Assembly (NCBI GenBank): GCA_002964805.2
Contig: PUDQ02000001.1
Span: forward strand, 3,930,001-3,994,000
DNA from: Trametes villosa
Taxonomy: Eukaryota > Basidiomycota > Agaricomycetes > Polyporales > Polyporaceae
DNA: 64,000 nucleotides
Direction of reading: 5' to 3'
The position numbers were made by a program, and so were the translations under genes. Each line of letters starts with the position of its first letter. The first letter of the stretch is position 1. Shown here in pieces: positions 12,701 through 24,985 of the stretch. The notes beneath the pieces are model-generated. The model was given only the letters and a program-made list of their open reading frames with translations, was not told where the DNA came from and ran no database searches.

Positions 12701-15700
12701 GTCATGTCGGAGGGTCAGGACGCAGAATCGGCGGGGGTGGTGGGCATAGCAGTGGCTTGCGCATCACCACGGCAGGCGCGAAGCGTTACGGGCAAGGCCA
12801 GCAAACCCTGCTACCGTTCAAACGACTGCCGACACCCGACTCGCCCGAAGATGAGGACATCGAGTTTCTTGGTGAGGGACTGTTACTTGCTCATATTGAC
12901 ACCCCCCCACTCATCATGGCGCTTGCAGATCCTCCTTCACCTCCATCCAACGTCGTCGAGTTCAGGGACGAAGCGCCGAAGAAGGGAAAGACGAAGAAGC
13001 AGAAAGGCAAGCCGCCTCCCGCTGGCCTGTACACGTTCTCGTCCGGAGGAGCACACCTGGTCAGCGGGAGAGGAAATGCAGCACCAGTTACAGTCGACCA
13101 AGAGGCAGCAGCACACCGGCCTTACGTGCGCGGCGCGGAACCTCAATCGCGCCATAAACACAAGTCGAAGTCGAAGGGGAAAAGGCCGCTATCGAAGGCT
13201 GGGCATTCGACTATGCTGGAGCAGTACTGGAACCGCGATGCCGGAGGGGAGGAATCGGACGACTCCTTCGTGGTACCAGACGCGCGCGCGCCGCATCCTC
13301 AACTGTCGCAGCAGACTCAGGCCCTCGAAAGCCTGCATCGCGTCACGGTGGACATGGACATCAAGATACTCTCCGCCGGTGTAGCCTTCCCGAGCACGAC
13401 CTACCTTGGCCGGGCGTGGCTACACGAGCTCATCAACCTCCTTCCTGGCACGCACGCTGTCCCGTCCCCGCCGTCCTGCTCCATATTCGACTGCAATCTC
13501 CATGCGGAGATGTCTATGAATGCCTTCAACGCGTGTCTGGAGAGCGTCTACGACCAGGTGCGCAACCTGATCCTGGGAGCGACAAATCCCGCCGGCCATG
13601 AGACGTACGCGAAGTGGCAGCTGTTCTTTCATGCGCTGTCACAACACCTGTCTTGGCTGCTCTCTAGGGCGGACGACGTGACGCACGCCGCTCTGGTGAC
13701 GGACATCCAATCGATGATCCAGCGACTCTCGAGCTTGATGGACGAGCCCGTGGAAGTTCTACCGGATGACGAGAAACCCAACCCACTCGTCGCCCAAGTG
13801 CAGTGGTTCCTAGTGGAGGCCAGCTCCCGGCTCGCGTATGCGCGCCGTCGCAAGACGGATGTGCCACACTTGGACCTGGTCTCTACTTGCGTCAAGGGTC
13901 TCATGTCAAAACTCTGGGACTTCAGCTTCGGCGACACCGCTCTCCCGTTCGAAGTCACTAAGGAGGCGCTGACGATGGTCTCCGAGGGGCAACAGATCGC
14001 GGAGCTCTGGACCTGCCTGCTGATCCTCGCCAACGACAAGACCTTCGAGGCGTCGTTCCTGCCACAAGGCACCTCGTTCTGGACATTATACCTCCAAGTT
14101 CTGCAGACGAAGGGCTTGCAAGCACCCCAGACGGACCTCAGGGCGCGCGAGGCAATGTGGCGCAGTTTCTTCAGCTTGTGCGCGCTCTCTCAGTTCTCCC
14201 TTCTCGGCCACTCGTCTATGACGCCGCGCCTCCCCGCATCCTGGCAAGTAGTCGCAGCCGTCCTCGAGCGCGCGCCTCTCTCCGCGGACCCCACCACAGA
14301 CAAGAACATCCCGCACCGCATCCTGCGCAAGCGCGACGAGTACGTGCGTGTGCTGGTTTCGCGCTGCCTCTGGCTCAACTCGAAGTGGCACTGGCGGCTC
14401 GACGTGGACGACACCTCGCTCGTGTTCAACCGCCTCCTGGACATCTTCAAGAGCCGGCGGTTTGCGAGCCTCGAGGACGAGCCGAGCGACTACCCGGGCT
14501 TCCTCTTGCACAACGACCTCACGCTTCTGCATCAGAGCAAAAAGAGCGACACTGCGTTCACGCTGTTCCTGAAGCTCGTGGTGCGCGCCGCCGAGGAGCT
14601 GCGCAAGCAGAACCCGGAGCTCGCCCAGGCGAATACCATTCCCGCTCGGCTGAAGAAGATACTCTCGCTCGCTGTTCCTGTGGGTTCTGTGCCGTTCACG
14701 AAGGCGAGCCCGCCAACGATGCGCGAGTTGTCGATGCTATACAACCGGTTCAGCGCCGTCGCCGTCGCCATCTACCTGGAGCCTACGATCGCGAACCTTA
14801 GGTATCGCTTGTCGAACGCGCGTCGGTATGTCAACTTCAAGGATACCGACGATGAGACCCGCCGGGCGTGCATCCGCGGCGCCATGCAACTGGGCATCCT
14901 CCTCCGTCATCTCGACCTCCCCTTGACGGACATCCTGGACTGGATGGCCCAGATGACGAACACGCTCATCGATGAGTATCAGGGAGCGGACTCGGGGAAG
15001 GGCAAGGCCACCGCGTCGACGGTTTCGCAGACCTGGGTCGTTGTATCTATCCAGCTGTTGCTCGGCGGTATTCGGCGGATCCTGGAGACCCCGTCGATGA
15101 ACCCTGATGAGAACCGGCACAAGTATCCGGATCCCGCTCTCCTCCAAGGACGTGAGTGCTGCATCTCGTACGAGGATATGGCAACATGCTGACAGTGTCG
15201 ATGTAGCATGGGTCACTCGAGTCTTCTCTACGGCGACGACGCTTTCGTCCATAACATCTACTGGGGACCAGATCCGCCGCTTCGTACAAGCCTTTCTGGA
15301 CGCTCGAGCACTCGTCATGCCCAAGCCGCGTCGCCCTCAGCCCAAGGCAGTTGCGGAAGATAGCCAGGAGAGCCAGTACGACTACGACCAGTTTGACCTG
15401 GATCTCGACGACCCGGAATTGCTCGCTGCTCTTGGCGAGGACGTCGGCGTCTCGGAGCATTCGGAAAACAAGGAGAAGGAAAAGGCGGTCTGCGAGGTAC
15501 GATCTGCCTTTCGACGCTTTTGTTTGATGTGGCTGACGCCTGTCTAGGTCATCGACAAAGCCATCTCCCCGGCGATATACCGCCTCGTGTGCAAGCACTT
15601 CAGTGACCCGGCTTACCAGAAGCCTGGAGAGCTCCACTTCAACGACGCTGACAACTGGATAGATTGCTGGGTTGGATGTGCGAGTGTTATGGTGCAAAAC

Positions 15701-16547
15701 GGGAAGAAGGTAAGCAGACACTGGTGCAACGCACGACCCATACTGACGTCTTCTCTGTGTAGGACTGGAACTTCTACCTCAGTTTTGGGCCACAATCTTG
15801 GGAGACGATTGCCGACGTTACTCGGCGGCGACGCGTTGGCCTCCGTTTCATGTACATGTTGCTCCAGCTCGACGCACCCGCGTACCTGGTACGCTCTGTG
15901 CCCGACGCTGTCCACACGACATTTCTGACCTTGCTCTCAGACTTATACCGACCGCTTCATCAACGTTCTTTTTGAATGCTTGGCCACCCGCGTTGTCACG
16001 CTAGAGCATGACTACACGTCTCTTCTTCTGTCTATTGACAGGCTCCACCATCCCTTGTTGCGCGACTTGCCTATCGATCCTCCGGGCGCAGACGGCGACT
16101 ACCACTTGACGAAGCCTGAGTTTGCCGAAAAGCGGGTCGCGTTCCTGGAAAGTGAGTATCGTGCAGTGACCGTACGAGCGACAGTCACTGATATGCCGTC
16201 GTCTTCAGGGATAGTTAGGAACCTCTCCGATAACCTCGCTGCTGAGGCCGAAGGAGACAGTAGCCTCACAGCGAACAACAACCTTCACATCACCTCACTT
16301 ACCGGTTTCTTTGCGGCCATGAGGGACATTCTCGACGTGCGTATCTGCCATCTTTTCCTACCTACCCTCATACTTACCCGTATAGCAGCAACTGGAAAAC
16401 GGCACTCACCAGCACACCACGTACTTGGAGTTCTGCAAATTCGTGTTCGCTCTCGTCTCTGCCCTTCCTCCGCTCTACACTCACGCACGACTCACGACCT
16501 TCATGACCTGGCTCCGGGACGTCTCGCAGCAAGCGGTGCAGCTGTAA
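9796..16547 (+). CDS. MMS22: Mus7/MMS22-type DNA-repair protein
   Basis: Ten exons (9796-10026, 10077-11330, 11389-12871, 12929-15151, 15207-15496, 15548-15709, 15763-15888, 15941-16151, 16209-16336, 16386-16547) join in frame to 2089 residues. The N-terminal 1000 or so residues are low-complexity and disordered: Ser/Pro-rich, acidic patches, coiled basic helices and a long Gly tract (12530-12720). The C-terminal half is a helical repeat-like domain with segments such as LRKRDEYVRVLVSRCLWLNSK and NARRYVNFKDTDDETRRACI, which I recognise from the Mus7/MMS22 family. In yeasts these proteins work with the Rtt101-Mms1 ubiquitin ligase at stalled replication forks and are needed for resistance to alkylating agents and camptothecin. 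Exon 2 ends at an unusual GTTTGT donor. The intron at 12872-12928 is 57 bases and in frame, so retention would add 19 residues. The assignment rests on motif memory. Confidence 0.75.
12529..12720 (+). repeat. GGN trinucleotide tract coding for poly-glycine
   Basis: Runs of GGN/GGA/GGT codons inside the MMS22-like gene encode glycine blocks of about 10 and 20 residues, separated by SHRAH elements that occur twice. The run of repeated GGA codons is the type that expands and contracts by slippage. Confidence 0.9.
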
Positions 16548-16698
16548 TGCATCTTAGATCTGTCTAGTACATTCGCTCTCAGCTTTCGTGTTGCACGCTT
16601 GTGTATCATTACCCCACAATAGCTGTATATTACATACACCATCTTGCCTTCTTGCACCGCACGCATATCGGAGCACATGCAAGTGATTGTCGCTCGTG

Positions 16699-19044
16699 CT
16701 AGATGGACGCTTTCCCTCTGGGCTCGAACGGCAAGAGGAACGCAGAGAAGCCGGCGACGACAAACAGCGCGCCGGAGAGCCAGATCGGGACCGACGTCGT
16801 CAAGTCCGCATACAGCGCAATGACGGGGGCCTGCAAACACGTGCATCGTCAGCAAACCAAACAGCACGGAGCAGCAGAATCAACGGCCCAAGGCCAGATA
16901 GGACTCACGAAGAGGTTGAAGAAGCGATCGCCGAGCTCGACGACGGCGTTGCCCGTCCCGCGGTCCTTCGCGGGGAAGAGCTCGGGTGTGACGGCGAAGA
17001 GGACGCCCCACATGACGTTGTTCGTCAGGCTGTAGCCGCAGTTCCAGCCGAGCAGCGCGTCGGACGAGCGCGCGGTCGTGCTCGCAAGCAGGAACGCCCC
17101 AGTGAGGACTGCGCGGACGACGCCGGTGAGCAGTGGGCATCGGGAGTTAAGGCGGGGAAAGACAGGTGCGACGTACTGGTTGAAATGGCTAACGTGCCGT
17201 TGCGGCCGAGGTAGGGAAGCTCGACCATCCACCCTGCGAGGAAGGCTCCGGGGATGCCGACGACGCTCAGGATGACTTGCTGCATGAGGGAATAAGTGAA
17301 GTTGAGCTTCCAAAGACTTCGACGTTAGGGCACGTACGTTTCGGTAGGTGATGTAAGTCGAACCGTCACCGAAGTCTGCCCCTCTTGTCTGGAGGAAGTA
17401 AGGAATATAGTTGTTGTACCTGCGCAAGAGTCAATATAAGCCGCCCATAAAAGGACGCAATAATATACCACGCTTACAATGCAAACGCCAAGCCAATGAG
17501 AGCTGCAATTCAATGCGGTCAGTTTTCGATCCCTATGAATGGTTTGCGGGTATACGCACCCCACATCCAAATCAGCAGCGTCGTAGACAGCGCCAGCTTG
17601 CGTGTAGCAAACAGTGCCTTGACGTGCCTCCCACTGAACACCTGCCGACTCGCCGCAATCCCCGCCCTCACCGCGCCCACCTCCCCCACCTTCCCCCCCT
17701 TCTCCTCCACCACCTCGATCACCGACGCACTCTCGCCCTTCTTCCTGCGCGCGGCCTCGCCCGCCACCGCGAGCATCTCCACCGTCAGCCTGCTCTCCTT
17801 CCCGTTGTACGCCGCGATCTTGTGCAGGACCTCGACGGCCTCCGCGTCGCGCCCGCGGCCGACGAGGTACCGCGGGGACTCGTACAGGCGGAAGACGAAG
17901 AAGCGGAGGACGAAGAGGACCATGACGAGCCCGCCGGTGGTGTAGAGGAAGTAGCGCCAGCCCTGGTTGGACGCGCGCGGGCAGTCTGCGGCGGAGGCGC
18001 AGGAGAAGTTGGAGATGAGCGGCCAGGCGAGCTGTGAACCCGGTGTGTGAGCAACGCGGAGGGAGGGATGGGATGGGATGGGATGGGAGATGTTTACCAG
18101 ACTGGCGACGAGCTGCCCGATTGACCAGAAGACCGAGAGAGTGGTGAGCAAATATTGATGCGACGCGGGAACAAATTCTACGACATGCGTAATATGAGCT
18201 TGTGAGTGCAACATGTCTGCGAGTAGGCGTACCGAGGAACACGGCTGAGTCCACGGGCAGGTTGCCACCTACTCCTATGCTCCATACCGTCGTGAAGGCA
18301 CAGATGGCGACCGCATTCGACGATGCGCCTCCCGCAATCGCGAAGAGGGCAGTGATGAACAGCGTGAGATTAAAGGACCACCTGTTTGCAGATGTGTTAG
18401 CTCTGTATGGACTACCGGGTATCATGTGCTGTACCTGCGCCCCCAGATGTCGCTGCCTACTCCGAAGACTATGCAGCCGATCATCATGCCGATAGCCTGG
18501 CCGAGCTTGATGAAGGGGCCTTGGTACCCAAATTCGTTCACGGTGGGCGTCAGGATGAGGCCCGTCACGATCTATGGTATCGAGTTCAAGACATTGCTCT
18601 ATGGATCCCGAAACGCTTGGCCCACCTGCCATAAGTTATCCCTGCAGGTAGAGGTTAGAGCTTTAAACAAGGGCATGCCATTAAGTAGAGTACGAACGAA
18701 AACCATCCGAACCCGGCAACTACGAAGAGGTACCACTGAACAGATTTCCGATATTAGGGAAGCGCGGAAGTACAGAAGACGCAAGCAACGCTGACCTGGT
18801 ATTTGCCCATCCCGATCTCCTGGAAAGCATCGTTGATGAGATTTATTTTTGCCCTGTATACTGGATCCACCGTCGAATCATCGCCAGCGTAAATGTCGTG
18901 ACTGTCGTGAGATGAAACTGAGAAGAGTTTGGCCTCGACATCGAGATCCTCCTGCTTGGCCTTCGCAGACACCTCCCGGAGAAGCTCAGGCTGGGCAGAA
19001 GGTCCATCTGCCACGCTCGCCTGGATATCGCTGCGGTTCTCCAT
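16699..19044 (-). CDS. MFS transporter, SV2-related/sugar-porter type
   Basis: Twelve exons (19044-18796, 18735-18698, 18641-18626, 18571-18435, 18381-18233, 18177-18098, 18031-17560, 17502-17478, 17419-17338, 17279-17177, 17108-16909, 16830-16699) give 560 residues. After an 80-residue cytosolic N-terminus come about 12 hydrophobic segments: FVVAGFGWFSDNLW at TM1, GQAIGMMIGCIVFGVGSD with the loop DIWGRR between TM2 and TM3 (the MFS D-R-x-GRR signature), QGWRYFLYTTGG before TM6, a 100-residue central loop with RLYESPRYLVGRGRD, then TM7-12. Exon 3 is only 16 bases. The first intron after TM1 uses a GTTCGT donor. It is a plasma-membrane or vacuolar proton-coupled transporter by family, and the substrate cannot be read from the sequence. 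A TATA box and two CreA/Mig1-like motifs lie upstream. Confidence 0.85.
18061..18088 (+). repeat. GGGAT pentanucleotide repeat
   Basis: Four to five GGGAT-type units lie within the intron of the transporter gene between exons 6 and 7 (intron 18097-18032). Confidence 0.85.
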
Positions 19045-19109
19045 CGATATCTAGAGCTGTCCGTCGGGAGCTTGAAGGTCGAGCAAGATACTGGTGTCTG
19101 GCAAGCCCG

Positions 19110-19117
19110 ATTTTATA
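19110..19117 (-). promoter_or_regulatory. TATA box of the MFS transporter
   Basis: The minus strand reads GTGTATAAAATC, with the core 66-73 bases upstream of the ATG at 19044. Plus-strand GCGGGG at 19196-19201 and GTGGGG at 19206-19211 fit the fungal carbon-repressor consensus SYGGRG. Such hexamers are common by chance in GC-rich DNA. Confidence 0.55.
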
Positions 19118-19590
19118 CACAGATCGCGGTGAGCACAACTGCGAAGACCGGGCCAAGGGCGCGTAAACGTACCTGCCGGGGTATATGATTGCCCTGCGGG
19201 GGAATGTGGGGATCTCTCCATCTGTTAAATCTCATGCTTCGCGTGACTGGGGGCGATCGACCGGCCGATGCGGAGGGCGTTGAATTCCGGCCACCGCCAC
19301 CCTCCGTTATTCCGTGCAGGCATCGTTCAGAAGCGGAACTTGGGAGGTCATGCGCACTGTGTTAAACTACTCAAATCATTGCACCAGCTGCGACGAGGCA
19401 ATGAAGCACGAAGGAAAATGTAAGGACGGCGGCCCGAATTTGAAGGCACAACATGCAGTGCTCAGAGTCACCGGCACCACCGCCCATGCGGAGAACTGGG
19501 CCGAGGATGCCGCAAGTCGTCGTGCCTGAGGCGCCCGCGGCCAATTGCGCTTTCGCCATTAATATTTAGTACGCCCACCCCGTCCGAAGT

Positions 19591-19624
<34 letters not shown>

Positions 19625-19628
19625 TCTC
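19591..19628 (+). repeat. CT dinucleotide microsatellite
   Basis: About 19 CT units with one interruption (CTATCT) in the middle, about 500 bases upstream of the next F-box-like gene. Confidence 0.95.
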
Positions 19629-20122
19629 GTGCAGGCCTCAGGCCTCGGTGGCTCAGCCTCAGGCTCCTGAGGACGACATATTCTCCGTCAGCTCGAGCCA
19701 AACGCAAATGCAGTGATGCACATAGGTGTGTGGCTAGGTCCGCTTCACACGCGTCGACTCGCTTCCGCCATGACCGGACCAGTTCAGAGCGCGGGCGCGC
19801 CCTCTTCTCTCCAGTTTTTACTGTCCATCCGAACTGCCACGTATCGAGCGGTCCCCCTTCTCTCCCCCACCCATTTCCTCTTACCCAGGCGCTGCTACTG
19901 CTGCTAGTGCTACTGTTACTTCCGGCCAACTTCAAGCCTTCCGCAACTTGAGGATCCCCCTTGTGCTCGTTCACAAGCTCCTTTGATTCGCCTAGCTGAC
20001 ATCTCCGTACAAGGGCCCTGCATAGCCTATAGAACGAGACGGCCGCCGCGTACCCGCTGATCATCGGGGAACGGTTGACTCGACGCCAGCGCATCCGTCG
20101 CCTCCTTCACGCCTTTACCGAC

Positions 20123-22422
20123 ATGGATGCCAATAAAATCTCGCACATGCCGCGGGAGTTTTTCGACCGGGTATGTCGAGAACTCTTGTCACGGTATAAG
20201 CTAGGCGAGGAGGGCGGACATAGGCCCGGGTGTACAGCTGTAGCACGCCTCGCCAGAACTTGTCGGCTCCTCCACGAGCCCGCCCTCGATGCTCTGTGGC
20301 ATTCGATCCCGGACATAGCACTCCTCTTTTTTGTGCTTCCTAAGGAGGCGTATCACATACACCGCCTCTTATTGGAGGAAACCGAAAAATCGGATGAAAG
20401 AATATTCGTCAGTCGCCTCCTCCGCCGATTGCATTCCATCTCGCCCATTAACGACGGTTACAGACGTTCGCCGAGACCCCCACAGAGCCTCAGTTGCAGC
20501 GGTTCTTCGCGTACGCCCGGCGTGTCAGGGTCATCAATTTTAACACATTGCACCTTCCGCGGTGGACTTCTCTCTACTGCGCAAGAATCGAGGCATACGA
20601 GGTGCTCGCCACGATCCTGCAGGATCGCCCGCTGCTCCCCAACGTCCTGCGCATCGACTTCCGTCGCAAGGCGGTGATCTTGCACCCCGTCTTCCGCTCC
20701 CTGCACATCCTCTTCGGCCCGAAGTTGAAGCGGCTCAGGATCCTCAGCCGCGAGGGGATGTACAGGGACTTCGCATGGTACGGACGCGACCCCGCGCTCG
20801 GCTCGGAGCCACAAGAGGAGGAAGACTTTGGGAAGATGCTCGCGCGGCTGGACGAACGTGTGCCGCGCCTGGAGCTGCTGGGCCTCGACATGTACCCCAA
20901 CGGGCCCGGGTTGTCCGCATCCGTGTCCGCGGCGCTGGCGCCGCGCTTCCAGCACCTCACTAAGCTCGAGCTGCTTCAGGACTGCCTCCCGATCACGCCC
21001 GGCGTGTTCGCGCGCTTCGGCGCGTCCTCCAGTCTGCGCACACTGCATTTCAGCGCGAGATACGGGACCTGGACCGAGGCCGACCTCGTGAGGCTCTCTG
21101 CCGACACCGCAAACTCCTTCCCCGTGCTGCAGTCTTTGCACCTCACCGCGTCGACGGCCACCCTTTGCACGCGGATTCTCGGGTGCTTCGGCGCGCCCCA
21201 CCTGCGCTGCCTGACCGTCGAGACGAAATCCGACTCCCTACGAAGCGAGCTCGACCCCCTGATCGCGGCCATCGCATCCGTGCGCGGGTGCGCCACGCTC
21301 GAGATGCTGCACATCACGATGCCGGACGTCCTGGATGACAGCACTGCGCCCCTGCACGCTCCACGGAACTCGCAGCTCTGGCGCGCCCGCCGCATCCGCG
21401 CGCCCGAGCCTGCCACGCGCGCGACGTTCCGGCCGCTGTTCACGCTGCGCCGCCTGGCGGCGGTGATCCTGGATATCCACTGCCCGCTGGAGATCGACGA
21501 CGCGCTGCTGGAGACGTTTGGGCGCGCGTGGCCGAAGTTGCGATCATTGAACCTCGGTGCGCCCTCGCCCTGGGGCGTACTTACGACTGATGTCCGCGTC
21601 GGCGAGGTGTACGTCCCCCCAAGCAACGATATCAACGGACCTCAGCCACCGGGAGGACCCGAGGCTTCCGAAGCGGCTCTCCAGCCCCCAGCCGCAGTAG
21701 ACGTAATATTCGCACCGCTATGGCAGCCGGCGGACGCCGACGAAGACGAGGACTCCGAAGACGAGGACTCAGACGACGAGGACTCGGACGACGAGGACTC
21801 AGACGAGAGCGAGAGCGAGGACGAAGACGGGGCCGAGAGCGAGAGCGAGGACGAAGACGAGAGCGAGGGTGAAGACGAGGACCCAGACAACCCGGACCCT
21901 CGCGGCGAGTTCGCCGACATCGAGATGATGGGCGCATGGTCCAAACCGCGCGTGACGCTCTTCGGGCTGCTCGCGCTCGCGCGTCGCTGTCCCTCGCTCA
22001 CCGCGCTCGGGCTCGGGTTCGACGCGTCCCTCGCCGCGGTCCCGCGCGCGCGGCTCGAGCAGCGGCCTGCGCTCGGCGCGCGGCCGCCGCCGCTCGCCAC
22101 GCTGCACGTCGCGCTGTCGCCGATCGAGGACCCCTACGCTGTCGCGGCGTTCCTGTCGGACGCGTTCCCGCGGCTGGGGGGCGTGGAGAACCGGTGGGCG
22201 TCGCTGGAGGACGACTTTGAGGACGACGATCTGGAGGGGCCCGAGCTGGAGGAGTGGACGTTGGCGAGGAGATATCGGGTGCGGTGGAATAAGGTGGCCG
22301 GGCTGGTGAAGAAGTTCGCGCAGGTCAGGATGCATGAGCGGCGGTGGAAGCGCATGCAGGCTGCCGCTGCTAGCGATCACAATGCCCCGAGCGGGGGCGC
22401 TCAGGCGAAGACAGCTGAATGA
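20123..22422 (+). CDS. F-box-like/leucine-rich-type protein, cluster 1 copy 1
   Basis: Two exons (20123-20407 and 20464-22422) encode 747 residues. Residues 1-95 hold an F-box-like helical segment with the signature LARTCRLLHEPALDALWHSIPDI. The second exon begins TFAETPTEPQLQRFFAYARRV and continues with irregular leucine-rich-type repeats (regular LxxLxL strands such as LRCLTVETKSD). It ends in a family-specific C-terminus LSPIEDPYAVAAFLSDAFP...RYRVRWNKV. By family it is a substrate receptor of an SCF ubiquitin ligase, with substrate unknown. An acidic insert of about 55 residues, nearly all Asp, Glu and Ser (21736-21897), is absent from the paralogs. The 56-base intron has a normal GT donor, in contrast to the GC donor at the same position in copies 5 and 6. 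Confidence 0.8.
21736..21897 (+). repeat. GAC/GAG/AGC repeat coding for an acidic tract
   Basis: A purine-rich imperfect triplet repeat inside the F-box-like gene encodes alternating Asp, Glu and Ser. It is probably slippage-prone. Confidence 0.85.
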
Positions 22423-22759
22423 GAAGATATCCTGACTACACCCTGCTTGGCTACGCTAACATTCAACTAACATCACCCTGTACCATACTCTCCAGCCTAT
22501 CCGTTTAATTAGCTTGAACGATCTTGGTAGTATCTCGGAAATCCACCCCGAGCGACTTGGATGCCTCCCACTACTGTCACTACAGGGCACTAATCGATGC
22601 CAGGGTGTCGACCCGGGTCACGTGGCCGCGTGTCGGCCTAGGCTCAGAGTCAGGCTGCGCCGCCGGTGGCTCGCCTTTGTTTCCTACCACGACCATCGCC
22701 CTGCCACCCTACCAGCTCTCTCGCCCATCTAGAGTGTATTGAACGGAAAACTGGTACTT
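22423..22759. other. Intergenic between F-box-like copies 1 and 2
   Basis: These 337 bases serve as 3' end of copy 1 and promoter of copy 2. I see no clear TATA box or other feature. Confidence 0.5.
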
Positions 22760-24754
22760 ATGTCTCACATCGCCCTTACCCGTCTTCCGCAGAACGTCTG
22801 GGAGCATATATGCTGGCAGCTTCTCGGAGAAGACACCACTTGGACCGCGCGACGGGACGGTTGCGGCGCGCTTGCTATCCTTGCAAGAACATGCCGACTG
22901 CTTCATGATCCCGCGCTGAACGTCCTCTGGCACTCTATCCCTGACATCTGCTACCTGTTCTACGCTCTGCCGACCCACTGTTATCAGGTACAGCTCGACC
23001 GGCATTCACACGCCCACCACTACGTAAGTTGCTGCCTAGGATGATCCCTCTTATCGGCTCCCTCACGCTGTTTTCTCTAGATTCTCCAAGAGTCTGTGAA
23101 TCTCGCAGACCTGAGTCGCTTCTTCGCCTATTCGGAGCGTGTTCGAGTGCTCAAGCAGCACCTGTGGCACACTCCCTCAAAAATGACTGGCCACATAGCA
23201 GTACCATCCACATACCCCATCCTGGCCGACATCCTGCAATCCCGGCCGCTGTGCCCCGCTATTCAAACTATACAGTTCACGCTGGGCGCCTGGCACGACT
23301 GTCATACAATGACTCGGTTCTTTCCTATTCTCTTCGGCCCAGAGCTCTACACGCTGGACATCCGGACCCAAGGGCTGAATTCCAGTACCATTTTAGACAA
23401 CCGGTATACGCCAGAACCCATGGAAGATGCTGCACTCGAGGATAGTACCGTGCATATGCTATTGAAAGTCAGCGACCTTGCACCAAGACTTCGAGAGTTG
23501 TGCCTTGTCCCGCACCAGACTCTGACCAGCGGTACCATTACAGCGGCGGCCTCGTCCATGATATGCCGTCTCAATGACCTGACTAGTGTTCGGTTGCTTA
23601 CCCAACGCCTCCCGCTCACCCCCGAAGCCTGGTGCCATCTGGCGCTCCTACCCCATCTCGAGTCCCTCACGGTCTTCGCTTCATCGCTCCCGCCTGTTCC
23701 TCGAACTCCGGAGAAACGACTCTTCCCCGTCCTGCGGAAGCTCGATATAACCTCACGTACACTCGGCTTGCCGCTTCAACTGCTCCAGCTGGTAGCCTCA
23801 CCGCGGCTCACCTCGCTCAAGCTCATGGCGACCGACGACATCTCAGAGGGCGAGATTTTCCCGCTGTTTACCACCCTGTCCGCGCACCCCTCTCGCGACG
23901 CAATCAGCACTCTCCGCATCAGGGCCACTAGCGACGTCCGCCGTACTGACGAGCGCAAGGACATCGCACCATCCCCGATTTGCGTGGAGACCCTGGCGCC
24001 GCTATTATCCCTACCCGGGATTCACCATCTCGCCCTCGACGTCCGGTGCCCCTTCGACGTGGATGACGCCCTTCTGCGCAAGATAGCCCGCGCGTGGCCC
24101 GCGCTTTCTTGCCTCGAGCTGGGTATCCGCGCCCCCTGGGGTCTCTCCCCAAGGGACCCACCCGTGGTCGCTGCCGAACACGTTGGCCAAGCTTGTTCAG
24201 CGCTAGCAGTCGGTGCGGGAGGAGGTGCCGGTGATACGGACGAAGACGTCGACAGCGATGCGCGCGAAGAGCGCGCGTACGCGATGACGCGCGCGTGGCG
24301 CAGACCCCGCGCGACGCTCCGGGGCGTGGCAGAGCTCCTCGCCGCGTGCCCCGCGCTCGACCGCGTCGGCGTCGAGTTCGACGTGCGCGTGAACGTGCCC
24401 GCCGACGCCCTCCCGCCCGGCTTCGGACACGCGCACTGCACGCCGGGCGGCCGCGGCGTGAGCATCTTCCCGGGGCTCTCGCCGATCGAAGGCCCGTACG
24501 CGGTCGCGGCGTACCTGTCCAGCGTGGTGAGCCACATCGTCGACATCGACCTCGACGCGATGATGTGGCTTGAGAACGATGACGTCGATGACGAGGAGCC
24601 GCCGGAGCAGGAGTCCTGGACCGCGGCGCGGAAGTACCGCGACCGCTGGAACACAGTCGGGGAGTCGCTTCCGCTGTTTGTGGTGATACGCGAGCAGGAG
24701 CGTCGTTGGAGGTCGCGTGGCACAGTGGAAACCGCCCGCCGCGTAGCAGGCTAG
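22760..24754 (+). CDS. F-box-like/leucine-rich-type protein, cluster 1 copy 2
   Basis: Two exons (22760-23023 and 23081-24754) give 645 residues. The start ATG opens MSHIALTRLPQNVWEHIC, aligned with the other copies. The F-box-like part has LARTCRLLHDPALNVLWHSIP, and exon 2 has LADLSRFFAYSERV, followed by leucine-rich-type repeats and the C-terminal LSPIEGPYAVAAYLSSVVS and KYRDRWNTVGESL. An alternative donor (GTACAGCTC, 22988) lies upstream of the chosen GTAAGT. It is the same subfamily as copy 1 (same strand, 337 bases apart), so a tandem duplicate. Predicted role is SCF substrate recognition. Confidence 0.78.
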
Positions 24755-24985
24755 AAAGTGCAGTGCGAGTGATATTTTGCTTCATGAATAGACAGGATGC
24801 AGTAGGTCTTCGGGGCAGATTCATTTTGTAAGTCCAGTCGACAAGTTCAATACCTCTGAGCCATTGCTACAGATAACCTGCTGTGTATCAGTCAAATATA
24901 TATTAGTGCAGCACGGAATGAATAGTATCGAACCGTACTGCTCACCTAGGACGGTCACACATACAAAATCCATTTTGGCCTTCTC

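Larger units (their letters stand above)
19045..20122. other. Divergent intergenic region with CT microsatellite
   Basis: This region separates the minus-strand transporter and the plus-strand F-box-like gene. It contains the transporter promoter and a CT microsatellite (19591-19628). No gene is supported. Confidence 0.5.

Noticed and set aside
11881..12705. Long minus-strand frame opposite the MMS22-like Gly/acidic region
   Set aside because: Antisense shadow of triplet-repeat coding sequence. It encodes Ser/Thr runs and has no homology-like features.
19196..19211. CreA/Mig1-type repressor sites upstream of the MFS transporter as a separate feature
   Set aside because: Two six-base GC-rich matches are expected by chance here, so they are only mentioned in the promoter entry.
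21799..22380. Minus-strand frame opposite the end of F-box-like copy 1
   Set aside because: Antisense of a high-GC coding region with biased third positions; Arg/Pro-rich shadow.
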